From assembly GCF_035582795.1 (NCBI RefSeq), contig NC_134371.1, positions 46,169,001-46,233,000 on the forward strand: DNA of 64,000 nucleotides, in the 5' to 3' direction. The notes under the pieces are model-generated. The model was not told the origin of the DNA. It saw only the letters and a program-made list of their open reading frames with translations, and did not search any database. The DNA comes from Mycteria americana (lineage: Eukaryota > Chordata > Aves > Ciconiiformes > Ciconiidae). Below are positions 51,930 through 60,835 of the stretch, in pieces; positions within the stretch are counted from its first letter, which is position 1; the number at the start of each line of letters is the position of its first letter. The translations under genes were made by a program, and so were the position numbers.

Positions 51930-52290
51930 CAACTCTGAGGTTATTAGGATGATCAGAGAAGTAGAGAGCCTATTTAAAAAGTGAAGACTAGGATAATTTG
52001 GCTTGTTTAGTCCGGGAAACTGAAGACAGGGGATATCGCTGGGCTATAAATACATCAAGGAGATAGCCCTCTGCCATCCCAAGTGAGTATCTGCGCTAAT
52101 GGACAACACTGGCACAAGAACAAATGGGTGTTAACTAGCCATTGAGAAATTTCCACTGGAAATCAGGAGACGGTATCTAGCCATTAGGGCACTGAGGTTC
52201 TCGACCACTCTTCCAATTTGTAGCAAAAACACTGATGCTTTAGCGATGTAGTTTATTAACTGGTGAAAGGGATTATGGTATGTTTCCTGC
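51930..52290 (+). mobile_element. Ancient CR1/L3-like LINE 3' fragment
   Basis: The plus strand shows, in order, AGCCTATTTAAAAAGTGAAG, CACTGGCACAAGAACAAATG, GGTGTTAACTAGCCATTGAG, TTCCACTGGAAATCAGGAGA, then TTATTAACTGGTGAAAGGGA. These match the 3' region of old amniote CR1/L3 elements (GGACAAGAACAAATGGG-T-AACTGGCCAT, and AAGTTTATGGAGGGGATGGTATG). Highly diverged; ends approximate. Confidence 0.75.
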
Positions 52291-54002
52291 TAGTAATGGA
52301 GTACTGGATGCAGTGACTTGGAAGGGCTTCAAGGTCTTGGAGTTAACGTAGCCGGTAATTAGATAAAGCTGCAGCAGAGGGTGTAAAATGTTCCCATTCA
52401 TGAGAGGGGCCAAGTCCCCCGTGCTGCCGTTCCTATGGCACGCTGCTGACCGTGCTAGGGCACCTAATGAGCCCACCGATTGTTGGCATAGGGGGTCCGA
52501 TACAAGATTTGTGCCTGTCCGTATTTTTCTAAAGAAGGAGCAATACTGGTACGTGTTTATGAGTATGTTATGCACACCTCATACATATATATTTCTTTGG
52601 CTGTTGTCTGATGTAGTGGACTGTAAACAGATAGCGTCTTTTCTTATACTGTACAATGCTTAGCACAACATATGTTTCAATGTTGAGAGCTGCCTTTCTG
52701 CTGCCAGGAGACATTAATTCAATTTACATGTACACGTTTAGTTAACATATATGCATTCTTGTTCTCTTCAATGTTATACTGCTAAACCAATGTTTTGTGG
52801 TTCATGCCAATCTGATAATTTTGATGCCTATAACTGCTGGAGTACAGTAAAACATTTGGTGTATCAGTCTCAGTATGTTACCACTTGACATAATTGAGGG
52901 GGGAGGAAAAAACTGTTAATGATTCAGCATTTCAGCCAGCCATCCAGCAGCATTTCTCCCCTAGTATATCCATCTCGCTTGAGTAAAAACCGCCTGTGTA
53001 GGGCAGAGGCAACAGATCTAAAAGTGGAAACTAGCACTAGCAAACAGGAGTCACAGGGAAAATCGTTATGATTGGTTTTATGTGTTTTATTTTTAAAAGA
53101 AGAAAGACTGGTTAGTGATAAGCAATCTCGTCCTTCTGAATCTCAGATTCAGAAGCAATGCTGTCTCAGTCTCTCTGTCTGACAAAGGACCTGTCTTCTG
53201 CTACCGTTAGACAATTTGTTTTGGTGAGATGATACTTTACTGGCATGTTTGTCAGACTTGTGGTTAACATAATCATACTGCAGGTGAATTCAGAGGAAGT
53301 AATTTACCTTGGTTTTTGCATCAGTAACGGGCAGCAGAATACTACATGATTATGTTTCAGAAATATGCAGACTATAAAGAAGTGCCAGTAAATCAGACTA
53401 TGCTACATCATCTTTGTGTTTAAAGTAGCAGAAAGAAATTGAGAATATTCTGTGAATGAAGGACTGCACTACTTCGACTCTGAAATTGTGATATGGTCTT
53501 CAAAAATATTACTACTACTCATAATTAGCCATTACAAAAGCACAGGAAACAAAGCTGCACATAAAGCAGTTCACTCTGTATAAGGCTTGCTCCAAGTTAT
53601 GATTTGGACTGAAGAAACATCTAATAATTACAAAGGACTTAGTTTGATGTACACACATGCTCCTAAATATATGCAGAAGGAATACCCAAGTTCAGATGTG
53701 GCTCATAACATTAAAGGTAAACAATGAGACCAATTCTTGTACTTGTTTGCATTCCTGTGGGTACGCTCTTTTGTAACAACTGTGCTGTGTGAAAGAAAGC
53801 CTTTGTCTCAAAGTTAACTTATACTAAGATATAGGAAAGCTCTAGGAATCTTGATCATCAGAGTGGTAAATGCTACATGGTATAGGAAAAAACTGAGTTA
53901 ACTCCAAAACAGTCTAACATCTGATCAAATTATAGCAATGGCACAAAGGAAAAAAAAAAGGCATAGCAAGTAATGATTAAATCAACTTTTTGCTAATTTT
54001 TG

Positions 54003-54027
54003 CCCCCCCCCCCCCCCCCCCCCCCCC
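54003..54027. repeat. Poly-C tract (25 nt)
   Basis: Uninterrupted C run in AT-rich intron, similar to the one at 39152. Possible assembly length error. Confidence 0.9.
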
Positions 54028-54499
54028 GCTAGTGCAATAATATGAACTTATTTTGCTTACTGCTGTTGCCCTGGTCAGTGAATCATTTTCACATCCCTCT
54101 GTGTTCATAAAAAAAGCTATGTAAAGGGTCCTTACGTGATTGAAAGGGAGTTATTTTCTCCACTGGCTACGTGAGGTGCTACCCTAAATCAGTCAAACAT
54201 AATATGTAGAATTACATTCAGCATCATGCCAGCTGGGAAGCAAACACCTGTCAATGCTGTACGGCCTTTCTAGCTTATGTGGTTCACCTTAACCAGCACA
54301 CCCAGACCAGAAAGCAGCCTGCTTATTAGACTTGTCAGAAGCACAGCTTAAAGTTTTTAGGCACTTGTCTCTGGCTAGCAGCCCAACCACTTTCATGCAC
54401 TGGCAAAGCCATGCAATCACTGAAAGAGATGGGGGAAAGTATCAAAATCAGGCTGCAAATGGTTTACCACCAATGAAATGACATGAGCTTACAGTGCTA

Positions 54500-54795
54500 G
54501 GAAATGCTGCTTTCAGTTCCGAGTACCGCGTGTCAGAAAAGACACAGATAAACTGGAGACAGTTTAAAGCTGAATAACAACGAGGAGTAAATGGCTTGGG
54601 AAATAAAACCTCAGAGAAGAGGTAAAGATAGCTAGATAGGTTTAATGTGAAGGAAAAGGGAGAAGAGATAGCCGTGTTAGATTTGATAATTGTCTTTGGA
54701 TGATCCAGGAATTGTCAAATCCCTTGCCAACTCACAGAAGGATTGACTGTATGAGCCTTTAAAGACTGTTTCCAACATGATAGCGTGATAGAATT
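54500..54795 (+). mobile_element. Ancient CR1 LINE 3' fragment
   Basis: AAAAGACACAGATAAACTGG with AGACAGTTTAAAG near the start, then a decayed middle. At the end ACTGTATGAGCCTTTAAAGA is followed by CTGTTTCCAAC. This reproduces the CR1 order GACACAGATAAACTGGAGAG ... GACTAGATGACCTTTAAAGG-TTCCAAC. The middle is internally deleted relative to what I remember of the family. Confidence 0.8.
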
Positions 54796-56005
54796 ACCCA
54801 CTGAAGGAGGCTCATAAAGAGGCTGATCATTTAATTGTTTTGCTTCTATAAATTGAATACTTTTTTCCCCCATTATAATGCTATGCATTTACACCTTTGA
54901 GGTGACACACTACTGTGCTGTGGGGACAAGGTTCAGCTGAAGCTTCAGCTGCAGCCAATAAAACATGAAACAGCAGCACATGAAACAATGGTAACCACAT
55001 GGAAGGGAAGCATCATTTTTAAACTAAGACAGGTAATGCATGAGACAGCTGTCAGTGTCGTTTTCTAATTAAAAGCACAAAGCATTTCAAGAAAAGTGCA
55101 TTCAGAAATCATTAAAATATTTTTTTCTTTTTCATTTCCCAGTACCTCTGTGTTCCTCCTCTATACACTAACAAAAGGCAAACAAAAGAGATTTCGTCGT
55201 AACCTTAGAAATGACCTGCTTCATAACAAACAGTACGGCTCGGTATCATGATCTCATCAAATAGGTCAAACTAAGTTCAAACATTTATTAATATCCCTAT
55301 TCCTTGTTAATATGTATGAATAATGGGATAGACACAATAGCTACAGAAAGACAAAACATCCTTATACATACTGTTTACAGATAAATCGATGAGGAAGAAC
55401 ACTGAGAAGATCTCAGGGTTCAGGCTGTGAATGACAGATATGCAAATGAACAGGTTGCCTGTAAGTCGGAGCGAATGTTGGCATCCTTCATTATGCCCAT
55501 ATAATTCCATTATTTTGATAAAACACTGAAACATCAGTTCAAAATGTAATGCCTACATTCTGAATTTGCACACTTAGAATAAAATGAAGATGTAAGGCAC
55601 ACTTACAATGCATTAAAAGACATGAGTCTGCATTACACTCCATGGCATTTACAGATACTTCTTGAGGATATGGACAATGATGCTTAATGTATTGTTTGCC
55701 CTCAACTAATCTGCTTATGTATCCTCTTCTACAATTTATGCATATCAGTGAGGAAAACAAGACTCTAGCAAACACTGGCTTTCTAGGCCACAATCTGAAC
55801 GGTCATATTCATACATTTTACTCCTTTAAAAACAAATGCCATGTCACTTCATATGCCAGCAGCGACTGTCTATTATTTTCTATATATTCTCTATATATTT
55901 ATTATTTTCTTTGTATGGCTTATGTTTATGTGACTTAATGCTTCTGTTATTGTCAATGAAGATGCCTCACCAGTAAGCTGATGGGTACACTTCACAGATA
56001 TTCCA

Positions 56006-56063
56006 GATTCATACAGTGCGATGTTTTCACAACACAGAGCACTATGGAATCACTGTATGAATC
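56006..56063. repeat. 13-bp inverted repeat next to the second Ukd exon
   Basis: GATTCATACAGTG at 56006-56018 and CACTGTATGAATC at 56051-56063 are exact reverse complements around a 32-nt loop. In the transcript the stem starts 13 nt after the exon's last base, just past the donor. Confidence 0.9.
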
Positions 56064-56076
56064 CAAGAATTCCTAC

Positions 56077-56136
56077 CTCTCTTGTGGTTTGCAACTTGAA
56101 CAGAAGAAACAGTTGACATAGCTAATTTGGGAGCAA
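56077..56136 (-). CDS. NTNG1: Netrin-G1 cassette exon, second half of the Ukd linker (exon 7 by inferred numbering)
   Basis: A 60-nt internal exon on the minus strand. The acceptor is CCAG at 56140-56137 and the donor is AGAG|gtagga with GT at 56076-56075. It opens with TT (phase 1), has 19 codons containing APKLAMSTVSSVQVANHKR, and ends in a single G. Spliced to the terminal exon, the shared codon becomes GCA (Ala). This reproduces the KRA-NVCD junction I recall from human long isoforms and fixes frame and boundaries. The peptide is Ser/Thr/Val-rich, has no cysteine and is probably an extended spacer that sets the distance between LE1 and the following EGF repeats. It lies 1,919 nt downstream of the other Ukd exon. 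The donor has the same weak gtagga form as that exon, and a 13-bp inverted repeat begins 13 nt inside the downstream intron. Confidence 0.92.
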
Positions 56137-58055
56137 CTGGATAGGTAATAAAATGAACAGTAAATTAGAAAAGGTATCATATAGGAACAAATCAAAAGAT
56201 TAAAATAAACGTCTTTGTTGTCTAACTTTTAAATTAACTTTAACAATGGTTATTGTTTTGTAAGGAAAGGGTGAAAGTTAGAGAAAATGAGTTATATACT
56301 ATCAACTATTAAATCATTTGAGCTGTAATATCCAAGATAAAGAAAGGGAATGTAATTCACATCCACACACTTTGGCAGTTTTGTGTTAGAGGTTATTTGA
56401 TGGTTTCTCCCAGTCCGTGACCAATGACTATATGGTAACCAGAGTGATCTGCAAAGGTTTTATTAAATTTACATGCATATTTATTCTGGCCTAATAGCAT
56501 AAACAAAGAAAACACAACATTATTAGGTATAGGCAGATTTCTGTAATTATTCTCTTAATACACTATCCATGACTGAATTATTTAATCTACAATAAATGTT
56601 AAACACTGTAACAATACGCTGCAAACACATAATCTGAATAGAAATGCTTTTAAGTTTTTGTGTTTTGTGCTCCCTAACAAAACGTCAAAACTGAATTTAC
56701 TAAAACTCTTATTTTTGGGGAAGAAACACTGAATAATTTTGTGCTGTTCAAGACGTATCTTGCAATGAAGTTAAGTCTTAGATCACAAGCAGTATAATTA
56801 AGCTATGAAATCCATTAGAAATGCTAAGTATCATTTCACTGGGAATGTTTTGATTTAAAATTCCTGTGAATAATGTAGGCTAATCCTTACAGAGAGCAGA
56901 GGAGCAGAGATCAATCTGGGTTTTTTTTGTTTGTTTAAGGAACACATGCAAAAGCTTGGAAAATACAACATGGGCTAAATGACGTTATTGGAATGCTAAG
57001 TATCACTTCATCAGGGATATTTAATTTAAAATATATGTGAATAATGCAAACTAAAGTACATTGCTAATCCTTATAGAAAGCACAGATCAATTAGTATTTT
57101 CTATTTTGTTGGGCACATAGAAACTCACACATACAACATGCTAGATTTTATACATATGTGCATATGTTTTGATTTGGTCGTTGTGATCAACGGATTTAAC
57201 TACAGCCCTTCCAATGTAATTCCCCAACAGATTCCCAATACATCTTGCTTGGTTTAGTAGCTATTTTCTAGATCACCTTTCAATTAATTTTATTCTCCAC
57301 CTGTATGTGTTATAGCACAAAAAGGACACCCTTTGAACAGTCAAAGCAAGTCACAGGCCAGATTTCTGCAAGGATTTTTTTGGGGAGCAAAGGGCAGTAA
57401 ATAAGAAGAACAAAAGGATTTTATTTTTTAAAATGAACAATCATTCTGAAATGTGAAGTATAGCTGAATACAACTTCAAATAACAAAGAATCTTACTTTT
57501 ATTAGTCAACTTAAAAAGTTGTTCTGTCTCTTTCAATGCTAATCCTCATGCCACAGTCTGTGAGTAATTTTTTGTGTGGCACTCAAATTGCAGAAAAGTA
57601 CGAGTCTATCCTGCAGAGAACTTGCTTGTATTGTGGATGGCACGCAAGCTGAGAATGCCTCTCAGCTCACTTAGGAGAACAAAGTGGAGACAAGACATTA
57701 AAAATGGGTTTGATGTAGACAATGACAATCTGTCTCGCTCAAGAATCTTGAAACTTACTCAAAATGTAGACTGCTGTCTAAACAAGTCCAACATTATCTA
57801 GGGCTTTCTGCATATCAGTACTTATAACCTGTGTGTCTAATTTTCCAGACTTTTTGCAGTGATGATGTGCATATCTGAGTACTGGAAGACTTTTCAGGTA
57901 AGGTTTGTTTTATGGTTATTTTCTCACAGAATAGCATTATTTAGCACCGGAAGAAAAATGAGTTGGATTATCATTTTACTGCTTTTGCCATCATGTGGGA
58001 CTCCTTGAAAGCAATTTCAGTAATTTTAGACCAGTAGGAATTTACAGCATCCTAC
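56137..58055 (-). other. NTNG1: Intron of NTNG1 between the two Ukd exons (1,919 nt)
   Basis: Bounded by gtagga at 58055 and CTATCCAG ending at 56137. It is the shortest complete intron in the window. It contains a diverged direct duplication and two minus-strand TGCATG hexamers (56472-56477 and 56945-56950). Confidence 0.88.
56820..57090. repeat. Diverged direct duplication, two copies of about 95 bp
   Basis: Copy A, 56820-56914, and copy B, 56992-57090, share AATGCTAAGTATCA, GATTTAAAAT/ATTTAAAATA, TGTGAATAATG, GCTAATCCTTA and AGATCAAT in the same order and spacing, with scattered substitutions and a small insertion in B. The offset is 172 bp. It is either a local duplication or two copies of a short unknown repeat. 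Confidence 0.8.
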
Positions 58056-58121
58056 CTTGGTTTGGTTTAGAAACCTCAAGGGAAGAAATATTCGGCCATA
58101 TCCTATCAAACTTTGGAGGAT
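58056..58121 (-). CDS. NTNG1: Netrin-G1 cassette exon, first half of the Ukd linker (exon 6 by inferred numbering)
   Basis: A 66-nt internal exon read on the minus strand. It starts after a CAG acceptor at 58124-58122 and ends before a GT donor at 58055-58054 (CAAG|gtagga). It opens in phase 1 with AT, then 21 codons beginning PPKFD and containing RIWPNISSLEVS, and closes with a lone G. From memory, human netrin-G1 long isoforms carry a near-identical peptide between LE1 and LE2. The Asn-Ile-Ser triplet is an N-glycosylation sequon. This linker is included or skipped by alternative splicing and lies outside the laminin VI domain that binds the NGL-1 (LRRC4C) receptor. The donor is weak at +4 to +6, and a TGCATG hexamer overlaps the acceptor. 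It is too short for ORF finders; identity rests on peptide match, splice sites and order. No alternative identity seems likely. Confidence 0.92.
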
Positions 58122-58124
58122 CTG

Positions 58125-58130
58125 CATGCA
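58125..58130 (-). promoter_or_regulatory. TGCATG (Rbfox-type) element in the 3' splice site of the first Ukd exon
   Basis: The minus strand reads TGATGCATGCAG|AT, placing the TGCATG hexamer in the final nine intronic bases. Rbfox proteins bind this motif, and sites upstream of an exon usually promote skipping. Binding here is inferred, not shown. Confidence 0.45.
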
Positions 58131-60674
58131 TCAGGAAAAATCAGGTTTTGTTATTTACATCTGTGATATTGTTCTAAACAGGCAAGCATATGGACAAAGA
58201 CATAGGTTACAAACATCCATTACTGGACTAGTCTAGGTTGCACTTGAACAGTACATGACTCCACAGTGAACAAGAAAACAAGCAATTGATGATTCCCAAA
58301 ACACCAAATGGACATAAAATACTGTGCATAACAATTTATCTTCCGTGGTTTAAAATATAATTTTTCTTGATGAGAAGATATTCTAGACCAATATATGTGA
58401 TTCTAACACCAGGAACAAAACAGGAACATATTCTGTTAAGTTTGCTCTGTAGAGATAAAATGACAATATCAGACAAATACGGATTTCTTACCAAAGACAC
58501 ATATCTTACCGTAACATCCTGTTTTAGGGCCTTTTGAGTGAATTATATTTCTGTTATCAGAAGAAATGTATTTACCAGTAGAGTGGGTCTTTTCTTTTGC
58601 TCTCACAGTTGTGTGTGTTGTATCTATTTCCGATCACCTCTACTGATATATTTTACAGCTTGATTTTTTTTGTAAGAACATTAAATGTCTACATTTCTTA
58701 AAGGCCCTACATAATGTGTTACCTACATGTAGAAGCATTTTGTATCTCAGCGAAAGAATTAGCTATGTCTCTTTAGAGCTTCATCTCCTTTGGTCAATGT
58801 GCTTTGGGGCTGGGGTAGTGGGGAGAGATAATCCTTAGCAGAATGGTGCTGGGTGTTGGAGCTGAGAGCAAGTAAAGGGGATGGGGTTGCAGGAGGAAGA
58901 AAGAAAGCTTTTCTTTGGGCTCTGATCTGGGCAATGGTATTTATACTCTCCTTCTTTTTCTGGTATAATCTTTCCTCTCTTTTCATCTGTCTGGGTTTGA
59001 ACATGAGATTTGGACCACATTTGTATCATCTTCTGTGAGTACTGCAGTGGTTGTGCCCTTTCTGAGCTGAACAGAATTTTCCTTAATGGGTGCATCAGCC
59101 TACATAGCGGCGATATCAGTGGGGAGAGAGCTATTTCTTCATTTCTACCTATAAGGAAATCAGTTGGGTAGTGAGTAGATTGCAGTTGTCACAACCTGGT
59201 TGTCATTAAGGGTCTAGGCTTATAGGTCTTTTGGAAGAAGGTGTGTTTCACTGTTATGTCCACCTTAGCGGAAGACCTGCAGGGATGCTACGACAAAAAG
59301 ACTGGGGCTTCAAACATCCGATGTGGAAGGAGGACATGATTTTTTTTCCATAGTATCTTCTGACCCATTTGTCAAGGGTGAAGAGAAATTGGCTGGGTGG
59401 GGATGGCTGTCCCAAAAGTCCTACATAGAGAACAATTCAAGGAAAGGATGATGACCTGCACTGTGCCATTTACTGTTAGGTAATCTTCTGCAATTGAATC
59501 AGTCAAGTTGTGATATAATCACATCATTACATCATATTCTTGCATTTTTGTGCTTTTTCCTTATCAATCAAGAACACGGAATAAAGAAAAACTGAGTCAG
59601 TTTGGTAGATTCTCAAACAGTCTATGTATTGATCAAAAATTACCTGCCTCTACTGGTCAGATCCACCAATTCACACACATAGGAAGTGCAAACACAATAG
59701 TCAGAGTGTGTGACAAAAGGTATCTAAAAGCCATACTTACTGAGGTGGCATGATAACCCTAGCCCACTGAAAGACTGTAATTCCATGCACCTGAGACACC
59801 GCCTTCCTCCTCGTCCTGAAACACTGACTGACTATTTTAAAGAAGTTTCAAGCACACACAGACAAATTACTTGCACAGTTAATTCACTGTTAAAGTTTTG
59901 ATAGTTTTAGGAACACTTAGGCTTGACCTAAAGATTTTAAAGGGACTGGACATTAGAGAATACATATAAAAATCAAGAGCTAAAAAAGGAAAAGCAATCT
60001 GTATTGACTACATTGTCCTGCTGTTCCCTGAGCCTTTTTCTCTTTTAGCCATTGTGCAACATCAGGGTTGTTGCAGAAAACCTGTAACATTACAAACCGG
60101 AGCTTCCAATATCCTGCTTCTGTTGTTGAATACTGTGTAGCACACTGACTCCAAAAATTCACATGCATAATGGTCTTCAACTGAAATGGCCTAGGTATTA
60201 CCAGAAGTAATAGCGTCAAAGCTTTGGAATGCCTTAGGACTAACCCTCTGGAATATCCGTCATTTAATAAACTGTAAGGCCTACATAGGAAATCAGATAT
60301 TTTATATAATCTGATTCATATAATCAATAATATTTCATATATAATCTTATTCTGATGATGATTTCTCCTATGATGATGATGATCTCTTGTCTTGTCCAAA
60401 TAAAATCACTACTTGTATGACAGAAAAATCAGTGTTACATATTTCTTAGTAATCCTATAAATGCTATAGAACTGTGCTCATTTTAGCAAACTTAACTTAA
60501 AACGGAGGTTGTGACTTACTGCAAAATAATTAAAAATTCCCTGACCCTTTAAGTTACATTACGTGGAGCTGAGTTTCTTAATGGACATCCAAAACAGTAA
60601 AGAGCATATTTACAGTGCCTGAAGATTACCAGTTAATATTATTACTAGTGATTATTACTAGTTATTAGTGATAA

Positions 60675-60835
60675 TTATAACCATCTTAGAAGGGACTTCT
60701 GGAGGTCATTTGTTCCACCCTTTGCTCATAGCAGGGTCAACTTCAAAGTTAGATGAGGTTGTTCAGGGTCATATCCAGCTGAGACCCACAGCTGTCTTCA
60801 GTGTCTCTGAGCTGCTTGGAAACGTGGTTAATGCT
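60675..60835 (-). mobile_element. CR1 LINE 3' fragment, antisense to the plus strand
   Basis: The plus strand reads AAGGGACTTCTGGAGGTCAT, then CCTTTGCTCATAGCAGGGTC, then GAGGTTGTTCAGGGTCATAT and TTCAGTGTCTCTGAG. This is the reverse complement of an avian/amniote CR1 3' end (compare GGGACCTCTGGAGGTCATC and TGCTCAAAGCAGGGTC). Moderately diverged; the octamer tail is lost. Confidence 0.85.

Larger units (their letters stand above)
50963..56076 (-). other. NTNG1: Intron of NTNG1 between the second Ukd exon and LE2 (5,114 nt)
   Basis: Bounded by gtagga at 56076 and TTCCTTGAAAG ending at 50963. It contains two old CR1 fragments and a poly-C tract, plus an inverted repeat close to its 5' end. Upstream of the LE2 acceptor, the minus strand carries the 11-mer CTGTATACATT twice in tandem (about 50979-51000). 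Confidence 0.85.

Noticed and set aside
55609..55733. Cysteine-containing minus-strand frame ending at a good GTAAGT donor, looking like an extra EGF exon
   Set aside because: The only plausible upstream AG gives stops in the phase required by the neighbouring exons, and the cysteine spacing does not fit an LE or EGF module.
57349..57400. Minus-strand IWP-like reading (AAATCTGGCCT) after a CAG, considered as the Ukd exon
   Set aside because: The match ends after a few codons; the true exon with full peptide match is at 58056-58121.
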